64,000 nt of DNA from Saccharina japonica (lineage: Eukaryota; Sar; Phaeophyceae; Laminariales; Laminariaceae). The position numbers and the translations under genes are program-made. The stretch lies in contig MEHQ01000282.1 in NCBI GenBank assembly GCA_008828725.1, forward strand, positions 45,321 to 109,320, written 5' to 3'. Each line of letters opens with the position of its first letter. The first letter of the stretch is position 1. Below the pieces are notes generated by a model. That model was not told the DNA's origin. It searched no databases and saw nothing but the letters and a program-made list of their open reading frames with translations. Below are positions 27,101 through 39,100 of this stretch, in pieces.

Positions 27101-30100
27101 GGTCTGTTGTCGCGTCGTCTTCGTTTCCGTCGTATTTGGTCAGGTTTATCGACAGCAACCTGCTCACGACCGTTCCATCCAACATCTTCGATAAGTTGGA
27201 GTCTCTGGAACGCCTGTGAGTGTCCCCTTTGAATATATCTGTTACGTTGGTACCATCGCGCCTTTCTAAACTGAAAAAAACGGCGTCCAGAGAAAGCAAC
27301 TACTGAAGCTATACGTCAAGTGTCCATAATGCCCTCGGCGGTTTTTGCAGCATAACCGGCTCAACGGGCGCCGTTTTCATTTGGAAGTCAACCGCGCTGA
27401 AACTTTTTGCCGTACCGACTATAATCCGAGTTGCGAACATCCTTCGTGGTTATCGTTATGCTCGGTACCGGAGACGGCAACGAGTACCGGCACGCCGTTA
27501 TTCACCTAAGACAATACAGTAGGTGTATAGTAACCCACGGTAAACTAAATCAGTGAGTCTGTACATATGTGTGCAGTATTACTCGTGGTGACCATCGCTC
27601 GACGTCAAATATGTGTATACGGTTTTCACTGCGTCTACTGCACCCCGTGTGGAACGTATGACCAGACAGTCGGTTTTACGATATGACCGCTTGGATTTTT
27701 ACGTACAACTCGTAGGGGATTTGTGAGTGCTTAATATTGGTTACGCGTGGTCCGGACTCCAGCATCGCGGTGCGACATTCATAATTTGTTCGAATCCGAT
27801 GCGATATTGGCATATTATTTGTTTTTGTTGGTCACTGACCATATGTTGCGACGCCACGTGTCTGAACAAAATCGCTTACGGCACACGGAACAAAATCGAG
27901 TTTCCGTTACGGAGCGAATGATCACCGACACGGTCGAAACGTTACCCGCGTTGTATCTATTTTCCGTCATCGAACGTAACCGTCCAAGATCAGTTTTTGG
28001 ATTGTAGTTACCGAGAAAATGGGATCCGCCCTAGCTCGTTGAGGTCAAAACGTTGCCGAGTCAGTATACTAAGCTTGTCATCGTCGTACAAAAAAGGTCA
28101 CCCAGCAAGTATTGATGTACCGTTGCCGAGGAAACGTTTACCAAGACGAAACTGTGGTATTGTACCATATGTTATGCGCAGGTACCCCTAACGCCCCTTA
28201 CCCTAACCTCCCCTTCATTTCTGCCACCGGTTGTGTTGCGTGTCAGCACTCTTAATGGCAATCTCTTGGACAGGTTGCCCACGGACGCTTTCGCGGGCTT
28301 ACCAGTTCTTGCTGAATTGTGAGTGCCTTTGGCGTGACCCTTTTTCTTTCGTTATTCCATAACCAGGAAACCGAGTATCTGACTGTTTTCCGTTAGTGTC
28401 GGTGTTAACTGCCTTGTGTTCCGCGACTTGTTTTACGTGGGGCCTTGAACTATCGGTCTACAATAATGTATATATGTTCAATAACACCGGTCGATTAATT
28501 GGGCTTTTATAACAGCTGGCGCCCCCGGTTGCCTTTTAGTGTGCAGACAACACAACCCGTTAGCAAGGATGTTAAAGGGGATACATGTATTCAAAATTGG
28601 GTACGTGTCGCTTCCATATTGGTTTAAACTCGGAACTACTGATTGAGGTCGTGGGTTCGAATCCTGTAAGGCGGTATTATTTTACTACTGTTGAAACGTA
28701 CTTGCAGAAAACACCTCAAATACCGCGCGTATGCACACAATTCGACGCTAGTCGGCGCGGGGGGGAAATTGTGAGCTACTCTCGAGGAAAACCTGGAGGC
28801 GGGAGACGTGCCCACTATCTGCCCCCAGAATATTGATGTAGCTGGACAAGTAGGGCACACAAAGGAGATATGAGGGAAACGATTCAACTACAAATATCGT
28901 TAGAGTACCAGTTCTTCCGGTACCCAACAAATGGGTTTGTGTGGGACTCAGTCATTTCAAGTCTCCAGGTACCCTCAGGACTGGTGAAACGAAGTTCTTC
29001 TAGGCTCACAGTTGTACTGGGGGCTATTTTAGTGACACTGGGGCTTTTCAGCCCCCCAGGTACCCTGCGTGCTGGTGGCACCCAGCTTTTTCAGGCCCCC
29101 GGGTACCTTCAGAAGTCGTTTAAGAATCCGTCATGTCTAGCCCCATATGTATCCCGAGGACTGAGTCCTGCCAAAGGACTGGCACTGGCGAGGCATTGAC
29201 TGAATCCCTATGACTGATGTTGGCAATCTGCCTTATTTTCCAAACTGACACATCATTGCCCCGTATCACTAGCGTGTATGTCCAGCCGCAGTGTCTTTGT
29301 ACGAGGTACTACCTGGAATAGACGGCGGCTTTCGCTGTGAGCAGATGACACAGATCTTAACAGTTCAAACGGGTTTCGTTTCTACTGTGTTTTTTATTGT
29401 CTCACCCGACGGTGCGTTTCATGTTGAAACTCTACAATCAGTAGGAAGAAGGGTATAGACTGTGACAGGTTGAATGTAAAACGCATTTGTGTGCCAGCTT
29501 GCGCAGCACACAAAGCATACACTTGGGTGACGAATACTCACTAAAGGGGTTAAGCGTTTGCTGGATGTAAGATTTCGTTGTTCAGATCCCGCGTACAGCA
29601 CCCGTAAACTCCTTTGAACGGCCTTCGCGCATGAATGGAACGTATTAGTATACTTCATCCTCGGTACACCAACCTCTCGGGTGAGAGGGATGTCGAATGG
29701 TCTGGCCCATGTATTCTTAAACTCAAACGTGCAGAAACCCTAGAGTCGTCCTACGGTAGGGGCGCAGCAGAAATTCCTGAGCTTCTGACGCATGCTACGA
29801 TAGAGGTGCACCATGTTGTTTCTGAGCTCCGCACTTGAGGAGCGGCATACCTCACCGAACAAATGATTTTGGAGGAAAATAAAAGTGCTTCCGGGTGAGA
29901 AATCTCATGACCGAAGTATACTCTGGAACACTATTCGTCACAAAAATGAAAGTCCGACGAATTTGGGTTAAGGAGCCCGATCGTTCAGAAAACGATTCAG
30001 CCAAATTAAGGTATACCTCTACCGTAGCACGCGTCTTCTCGCATGAGGAGCTCCGTATCTCACCCGAAATATGGCTTCGGAAATGTTCGTTCGTGCAACC

Positions 30101-33100
30101 CGAACAAACCTTTCAATGCGGTAGTCCAAAAACGAATATATCTGTAAAATGATAGTAGGATGCGGTGGTTACTCACGTGAGGAGCACAACCAGTCAGATA
30201 AATTTGAGCCTATAAGTGGAACCCCTACCGTGGGATTGCTCTCTAGACAAGCCGGGGCGTAGAGAAAGCCGTTACCACGGTTCTATTAGGCAGCCCAGGC
30301 TCAGCCGTGAGATGATACCAGGTATGATGTTATGCATTATTTGAGGCTCGGTTCTTCACAAAAATAGGAAATTTATATTAAGACAGACCAGTTTGACCAA
30401 CACAATAGAAGTTGGAAATGCAACAGCAGCGGGCCGCGGCAATGCTAGAAACGAAATGTTTGTGCAGCGTTGAAACGGTACCCAAGGAAGATGGGTTTGA
30501 GAGCCCTGGCAGATTATACACCGTACTTTGATGATGGTAATAGTTGATGAGAGCCCGACCAACACCCGGGAATAACCGTTTTTTAAGACATAACGCGGCT
30601 TTCGTTAACGCAACCGATCGAGGCCAAATACGGGTGTCTTCGTAACAGACTCTTAACATGTGCCTGTTGCCCTCTTCCAACGTACCATTTTAAGGGACCT
30701 TAATGACAATTTCCTGACGACGCTGCCCGCTGGGCTTTTCGAAGATGTGGGTTCGGGTACTTCACTGACGGAATTGTGAGTGCCTCCACGCTGCCGTTCC
30801 AGCCTGATCATCAGTGCACGTTCAACGTTGACGAGCTATTTTCTGGGGTCGTGCCGTTGAGTTGTTTCTAGCATAAGAGGCTGTCTACCTATGATATTTG
30901 CCGAACGGCCAGTCGCCCGCGATGTGAATACATGGGGTAGAAGTCGAAAGAAAGTATGGTCCGTCCAGGTTTAATTGCACGATGTGCATGGATGGATACA
31001 ACAACCGCTGGCGAGAGCCTTTCCGCGCGTTTCCGTCGCTGATGTATACCCTTAACAATAACACGTCAGTAGTCGAATTATCCTCCGCACAATTCAGCTA
31101 ATTTCCGCCTCCCTTCGTTGTGTATGCGAACCGTGATCTGCTCTATCAGGAATCTTATTGGAAACGCGGGCCTGCAATGCATCCCCACCGTGTAAGTAGT
31201 CTTGGTGATGCACGTCCCTACCTGTGGTATTCATTGAACTAGAATGATTCCCCTGCGGGCCATATATCGAACCAGGCCTGAATCTGCCTGCAGGCCGGTG
31301 ATTGTTGGATATTCTGGTACACGACGGGGATTTTGCGCCTTCTCAATTTACCCTTTCTGGTTGTTTTCGTGATGCCGTTGATATGGAACATACACCGTTC
31401 GTGTATATAAATGTCAAGTGCCGAAGATACTGCGCCGTGCATGCATGTTTCCAGGGGCGCCTAATGCAAGCCCCATCGTTTTCGTCGGGATCAAAGCAAC
31501 GGCAGAAATATATCATGTCTTCCGCGTTTCTCATGTAGCGTCCAAGGCCACTCACACAAATGGCTGCCCTGTTTAAGCGCAAGTCTTAACCACGTGTTCA
31601 GCTCTTTCTGTTGCAGTGTGCACCGGCATTGAATCGATTGTTGCGCTCTGCCAACATTTATGTTGAACGTTTTGTTGAGTATTGCACAGATCGCCTGATT
31701 GTGTAGACCCCCACCGCAATGTACATTTAAGATGAACATTTTGTTGAGTATTGCACAGGGTGCCTTGCGCAGGGGGGCTAGCATAGTGGGTGGATATGGA
31801 GGTATATCTCGTTCTCGTACTGCCTGAGTTATCGTCTCGCGTGTGTATCGGGGGAAAATCGTAGGTACGGCCAATCTAGCATGTGCGTCCAAAACCGTCC
31901 ACCGCCGTGTTCATTGGCAGCAGTTACAATGTCGATGGTCCCGAGTGAAACTAACTGTCACGCTTGACCCCCCCCCCCTCCCCCTCAATCGTACCGGTGT
32001 GTGAAACAGCTTCCCCAACACTCCGGCATTGCCTGGCACAAATGGCTTTTGCGGTAAGTACCGACGGAAAAAAAATGATATAATCCCATACGTGAATGTT
32101 TGTATGGACATGACATTGCAAGGGGGCTCCGAGGGCATGTCTCGCTTGGGAGAGGGCATGTAGAACGCTAGTGATGGTGTGTTTTGAACACCGGAGTTCA
32201 TACGAGTTAAAAGCCTGCAAATGCACTCACTCGACGAGTCCGATATGTGGCCAACGACGTCACGACGCGCGGCTGTTCGATTGTATTGCTGACGCCAGGA
32301 AGTCGGGCAGCAGGATATATTTAGCTGTCGTCAACTCGAGTTCGTCGATCTATGTTGAATGGCATATTGTTGTCGTTGTCGGTGTTGTTATTGTTGTAAG
32401 TTGTTGTCGGTCGTCCCAAATGCTATTCCGGTGCTACGAACAGGCTTCAATACGAGTATGATCATCCAGATAAAAACCAGACCCGACAAAACGGCAGGCA
32501 GCTGTAGCAGAACAGCATCGAACGCAGCACCAGTATAGCACAGCAGTCGCAGCCGTCAGCATTCGCCTCAACGTGCCATGGCGTACAGCTGTAGCCTTTT
32601 GGTGGCGCCCAGCCCTTTTGCCGTGTTGATATTCCAGATTGAGGTGGATACGTGGGACACGTTGCATCTGCTGGAGGCATCATTTGAGATATATCCTCGA
32701 TATTCCGCCAGACACGGCCAGTGCCGAAAGTTGTGGCACATTCAAGACGCCACAATACTGACGGTCCGACGCTTTTTGCTTGGTGTGGTTACTCTGTGCT
32801 GATGTCAGGCTGATGGGTTTGTGTACATGCCAAGTATCGCATGGCTGCTAGATGGATGCCCGACTGTTCAGAAAATCAGTTTCGTCCATTTCGAAAGGCG
32901 ACCCTGTTGTTGATGGTGTCAAAACTAGTAACTGGTAACGGTATCCCCACGTAATCAGGTCCATCTGCAGCGTGTCCATGTGGCGCGATGTAAAGCAATA
33001 GCGACGGGGGAAACCAAGTCCGATATGTGCCTAAACTATAGAATGGCTTGTATCTAACCTCGATTGTCCTCTGGTTCCTGCTGAACGCCCGTCCTTCGAA

Positions 33101-36100
33101 CAGGATGCCTGCCAGTCGCGGCGGTTTCGTGCGGCGCTGGTCTGAAATGTGCATCGGGGGCCATCGGCTACACCTGCGTTGTTGCTGTCGGTAAGACATA
33201 CCTAAAATAGATATTAAGGGGTCCCGCTACCGCCGACACGCAACGCCTTGTGCAGTTCAGGACAAGCTTAATACAGCGTTGTCCAGTGTGTTCACACAGT
33301 AAAACTCATCCACCAGACCCGTTTGCAGTAGAGGCCTCGACTCATAATTGATTTCTCAAATCGCTCGATGTGCAAGCAAGCAAGGGCCGTACACTTCTGA
33401 CGAACGTGCGAATGGTCCAGTCGGGCGACAATCTAAACTCGACGTGCCATGCAGCTGCCGTGTCTCTTTATGGACCACAAACGTGTGTATCACGTGTGAC
33501 ACGTATATATATATATGTATATTGGTAGTGTTTCGACCCCAATTGTACGGGGTTCGAGGGTATGCGATTCCTCCTCCATCGATTTACAATAAGTTTTCCC
33601 CGTATCTGAGGCTGCTGTACGTACCTTATGGTTCATGCGAAGTATTTTGCGCACATTCCGGCTGTTTGGAGGGGAATGTAGCCATCCGGCGCGTGTGCCC
33701 CCGACTTTCGCTGACTCCCCTTGCTTTCATTGCATGGATAGCAAGTACGGCGTTGTCCTGGATTCTCGAACAAGTCTCTTACGATATGTTCCCTAATCGG
33801 AGACACGAATGTGTCTTCGTATACGTCAGAGCACAACTCTGGGCAGTTCGTAAAGAAACGAGGCGACACCTGACCCACTTATTGAACAAACACATAAACA
33901 AGGAACCGAAGGTATCATATCCACTAACAAAACTCCGTAGCGTCTGCCGACGCATATTTCGCACACATCTGGTGTGATGGGCCGGACCGGGAGGGGACGC
34001 ATCGATATTGGCTCAAGGGCGAATGACACGAATGGGCATACGTACAATATCGCAAATCCCCGAGTGTACGCAATGTATCTTTTCGAAATGGAGGCACCCT
34101 TTCCAGGCATATCGAACGTCCCGGGGAGAAAAAAGCATGCTGAATTTAATTGCATTTCTGCACCGATATACAAACATATTCTGCACCGGGTACACCCCGC
34201 GTACAGAGCCCGATTGAGCCAGGCCATATGACACCTGCCCCCTGCTACTCGTACCCCCAACATCCCATTCAACCACGCGTTTATATGAAACACCTTCAAG
34301 GTCGACTTCACAGATTAACCCAGCAAATCTCTCAGCAGGTTGGACAATTCGCAGTGCCTCATACAGGCCCTTATTACGGCAAAACAACATCGTATGGTGT
34401 AGTTTTTGCTACGTGCTGTATGCGTGTAACAGCCGATTGTTCTTTTCGAGAATGGCTTTCCCGATGAGACTGAGGATGTGGTTTTTATTTGGACGACACG
34501 CCTTTCCCTCTCCGACTAATTTTGCACGGCAGCCTGTACCAGGCGCGGGCCACGACGAAGGGGAACACTTTTGATCCGAAATACGCCGTGAATGATAGGG
34601 GACCCCTTGCCCCAAGCTCTGTGGTCGACAATTCTTGTGTTGCAATATTTTTCCATGGTATACAGTAGTTAGGCCATAGTATTGTGATCGTGTAGCATTT
34701 GTTGTTGTTTGTGTTGCAATATGTTTCCATGGTATACAGTAGTTAGGCCATAGTATTGTGCATCGTGTAGCATTTGTTGTTCTTTTCGACGTTACTTTCT
34801 TTGGGTGAGGTACTGTAATTATCTCCTATACTGTAATCAAGTGATCCCCCTGAGGAGGCAAAATCATGGCGCAGCTCTACCGCGGCATGTGTCACCAGTA
34901 TTGTTAGGGACAGGTGAAACGGTCACACAAAATCAAGAAGGTTTCGATGTTCCGCGAACTTGTCATTTACGGGGGCCGAAGTACCCATATCCGTATGTTT
35001 CCCAATGACGAAAGTCGGCTGTTCTTACGATGATTACCAGCTACGTCACGTTATACATCAGCAGGCAGTGTGAGTTAGCCCGAGGTTACAATATAGTGAT
35101 CACTGGGTTTACGCGAATGCCCGCCTCGGTTTCTGATGACGGTCTTGCAACGCCCTGCGCCGCCTGCCGCCCACAAAAACACCTGCTGCTAGGCTTTGTA
35201 TCGTCGTTGGTTTGTCGCTTCAAATCAATCATAGTATTTCTCGCCTTATAGGTTGTATGGGTCACCTCCACACAATGGAGGCGTTATGCTAGTACCCACA
35301 TAAGTCGAGCGTGTGAGCACCTATTATTAGCAGTACCTTATGCCTCGCCTGAGCGCTACTTTGTGGTGCATGTAGAAGACAGAGACAGACACCCACATTG
35401 CCCACTCCTTCTCTGGGTCGTTTATGGTTTGTTTCAGTGTTCGCAAGTCGTATCAGGTCGAGACAGTTGCAGCAGGCGCCATGCTGTACGCGTCGACGCA
35501 CAAGTTACCACTGCACAATAACCATTACTACAGTACACATACTATCGTTGTTCAACCCCCACGGTATTTCCGCTGTCGCCCCGTCTATGTTCGATGTGTT
35601 TCGTTGCCAATAACGCTCGTTGATCTCATACAGATTGTACAGACGACATGGACTGCGACACGGACAATGGCCAAGTATGCTGCCCGTTGACGGGCGTATG
35701 CGAAGTCCAAGTCGAGGGTGCCGCCGGTGCCTGCGGTGAGAAAACCGACAGTAAAAAACAATGTTCAGGCCATGAGCGGTCTTGTGGTTGCACTGTAGAA
35801 TGTCCTCGGGTTTTTTGCTGGTGCTTCCTTTATTCGACACGAAACTGATCCGATGCGTGTGGTCGTGTTGGGAATGGTGCCGTAAAAGTTAAGCCGCCCT
35901 CCGACAGAGACTGACAGAGACTGACAGAGACTGACCGACAGCAATAAGAAGGCATAGACATTGCAAGCATGGAGACATCGGCTGATGAGCGTGTGACCAA
36001 CATAAATATTGTATTGACGGGTGCACAATACTGAGCTCTACTCTATCATACCCTTTCAATCCCTCTGGCGAAGGTGACCCGCACATGACTGGCTTCCGCG

Positions 36101-39100
36101 GCCAGAAGTTCGACTTCACGGGCAAAGAAAATGGGTGGTATGCCGTCGTCTCGGACCTTCCGCACCTGCATGTCAACATGCGCGTCACCTCTCCAGTCCC
36201 TTCCATACCTGAGATCACCTACATCACCGGACTCTCAATCGTAACCAAGGACGCCGACGGCTTCGACCACAGCATCGTAGTATCCGTGACCGATCCGCAC
36301 AACCTGGAGAGTTCTTGTCCGGTCGGAATGCCCCCCTGCCTCGCCGACGGGGCCCTGCACGTGGCAGTCAATGGTGACGAAGTCCTCATGTCGCCCGGCG
36401 AGGTTACGGTGGCCCCAGGCGTTGAGGTTGCCGCAGTCAACCTTCCCGGGGCGTGCCGCAGCTTTGGGTTCGAGAAGTACTGGGAGCAGAAGAAGCTCGA
36501 GGGCCGTTCTCAGTCCAGTCAAATGCTCCTCTCAACTACGACAACGCAAGATATGTCCCACTGGATTATCTCTGATCCCAGCGCGACCAACAAAGTGGAA
36601 TGTGAGGCGTACGTGGCCAGCGCTACAGCAGCTGGTGGGGTTGGTCTGTTCGCCAAACAGTCTGAACACGCCTCGTTCCGAATTGTGACGCCGACAGCCA
36701 CAATTCGCTTGAGCCATGGTCGGCTCCACCAGCTCCCCATGCGCGACCCAACGGACCAGTTCGACCTCCCGGACCACCTTACTTGGCAAATGAACATGGC
36801 CATCGATTCCTCCAACATAGGTCTCCACGCCACGGGCATCCTCGGCGAGACGCTGGTGCCTACTGTGGACTTTACCGGTGCCCCCATCATGAACGGCATG
36901 GACGCCATTCGCGGACAGCAGGAGGACTGTGAGTACGGCGACCGATACATTTGGGAGGGTAGTGTGTTTTGTTCACTCCTCTACGAGAGCTATCTATATA
37001 TGTTGTCAACAATACTTGCACATTTGTTTTATGTCCATTTAGATGTACCAACATTTTGATTTTTCGAAATACTTTATGAGCAGGTATTGAAATGCACCTA
37101 TCCGTCTCCATGGCGGATAGCCAAAGTTTGGATTTTACAGTTTGTCCGAACGAACCACGAAACGATTGGTCGAAGGTGCAGCTATAGGACCTGGGTGGTC
37201 ATCTCATGTAAGATAAGAAACACGTCGAATTTATGAGTACCGGGGCATTCTCAGTAGTCTGCGCACGTTCGTACACTAGTATATTGAGCAAAGGGATGCT
37301 GCCCCCACACATTGGTAGCATTCGCAGTGGGTGATACACTGGCATACTGTTATGACTGTCGACCTGTTACGTCTGTGTGGCACCCGTGGGTGGTGTGGAG
37401 GTGTATGTGACCGTGTTTTTGCCTGCCCCTCCCAGGTCTATATCAATATCGATACCAACACGTAGATTTACAAGAGGAATCGTACCCAACGACGAACGGC
37501 CACCAGTGTCGTACGTGGTCGCATGCATGTATGCTATTGAATAAACAAGGGAATGTTCCTACAATTATCGGTGCGGTTTGTACTTTGTAGTATAGACACG
37601 CCAAGAAGGGTACGTGCTGGTGTGTACTCGTATTGTAACATAGAGTAGGTATTGCTGCTACTGTGTCAAAACGAAATGTACCCGTATGTCTACTTGCCAA
37701 GATAACACGGGCAGAATATGACTCGTTTTTAGTGTGAGTACCAATATTACGTTGTTTCTTGTGCAATTGAGGGAAATTGGCTTGCTTTTAATTCGAGGAT
37801 CGCCAGTGACTTGGATCGAGTGCCTGGATCCCAAGTGGCCTGTGTTTATGGTCGGAGAGCACTCATCGTTTCGTATCTGGAGCGGCCATCAAAAGTAACC
37901 CGTGAATTGACATTTCAATTATGTGAGGTCGATCAATATTTGGATTTGGTGTGGGTATATAAATCGACTTGATTTCTGTGTCGGGACACCGAAAATGGCC
38001 TCAGTTACAGTAGGGATCGTAATTGACTTGAAATTAGTGTTTGGAGTCGAAGTTAACTTGGGTTCAGTCAAGGGGGTCGGAATTACCATGGTTGTTTGTG
38101 CGTCTGAACTTATTTGGTTTTAGTGTGTGCATAAGTTGCTCTTGGTTTGTGTGCGGGTTGTCGAAAATTATTTGATTTGAGTGCGGGGATCAAAAATGAT
38201 TTAATTTCTATATTAGGGTTACAATACTGCTAGGGTTAGGGTTAGGATAATACTGCTAGGTGGTAGTAATTTGACTTTTTTTTGGTGTGGGGACAACGAA
38301 ATTCACACAGGTTTTAAGTGTTACATACCGATCTCTACGAGGTGTGCACTTCCATAGTAAACCTAGCCAAAACCCTATAAATAATCGATCGACATCCTAG
38401 CAGTATTTTACCACAATTGTGTATTAGTCTGCTTCAAAACACGGCGCGTGGATTCTGGTAGTGACGGTTATTGTTCGGTACGACAAGATCTCAACAGTCG
38501 CCTGGTCTTGACGTTGTGTGGCACCAATACCTGCAATCAGTGGTAATAAGTCCTTCATAGAGACGGCTAGGTGTTTGAATTTTTTCTAGTGTCCATTATT
38601 TTACATCTCCGTTGCAAAGGCGTTGAAATGGTGCGCATTCTTTTTCTTTCATTTTGTATTCTTTTTTCATCCCATTTATTCACTTAGCACTTTTGTCTTT
38701 CTCCCTCCCTAGTCGTAACTCAGATCTGGGGTCACAAAGTAGGCTCCTCGCCCTCTTCCCCCACTAGGGTTCTGGCCTTGATTTGTGTCTCGTAGAGGAG
38801 TCGGTCGCCCCGATGGTTTAGTCGTACCCTCGTACGCTTCTAAACGTTGATGTCTGGAGTTCGAATCTCACGTGGGTCGGACGTTTAAGTTTATTTGCAA
38901 AAAAAAACAACTATAAACGGAATCAACTGCTGAGAGCGCCTATTACTAGTATCGTGGGTGGGCACAATTCGATGCGAGTCGACGAGGGAAGAAAAGGCTG
39001 AAGTCTTCTTGCGATAAAAATGCAAGGCAAGAACAAGAGTGGGCGAGGAGGGAGGAGAGCCTATTTTGGGACCCCGGGTCTGAGTTAGGACTAGGGAGGA

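Larger units (their letters stand above)
10028..35633 (+). other. Large introns of the LRR gene: content
   Basis: Searching these introns for further GTGAGT/GTAAGT donors preceded by an LRR frame gave no extra convincing exon. 10028-12091: nothing but a 26-nt direct repeat near 11480-11545. 14575-16745: a telomere-like tract at 15668. 16818-19255: SINE tail at 17378. 20656-24200: nothing recognised. 24273-27143: two dispersed repeats and a hairpin. 28319-30694: a repeat copy at 29786. 33191-35633: a 630-nt open frame (33348-33977) judged non-coding and a 74-bp tandem duplication at 34637. Confidence 0.5.

Noticed and set aside
27651-27722. 72 nt of open frame before a GTGAGT at 27723, right length and phase for an LRR exon
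   Set aside because: There is no AG acceptor at the start and the translation (RMTRQSVLRYDRL) lacks the LxxNxL pattern. At best a decayed LRR exon.
28585-28690. tRNA-like B box GGGTTCGAATCC
   Set aside because: No A box at the right distance and no acceptor or anticodon stem can be formed, so it is not a tRNA gene. It may be a worn SINE head.
33348-33977. Longest non-LRR open frame (209 codons, plus strand)
   Set aside because: It lies wholly in intron 19, has no motif or domain order, is overlapped by long frames on the other strand, and its composition (Cys, Tyr, Arg mixed) looks like translated non-coding DNA.
36929-37059. Read-through extension of exon 21 to the stop at 37059
   Set aside because: A canonical GTGAGT donor lies at 36929, and the extension (LLYESYLYMLSTILAHLFYV) is AT-rich and unlike the domain before it.
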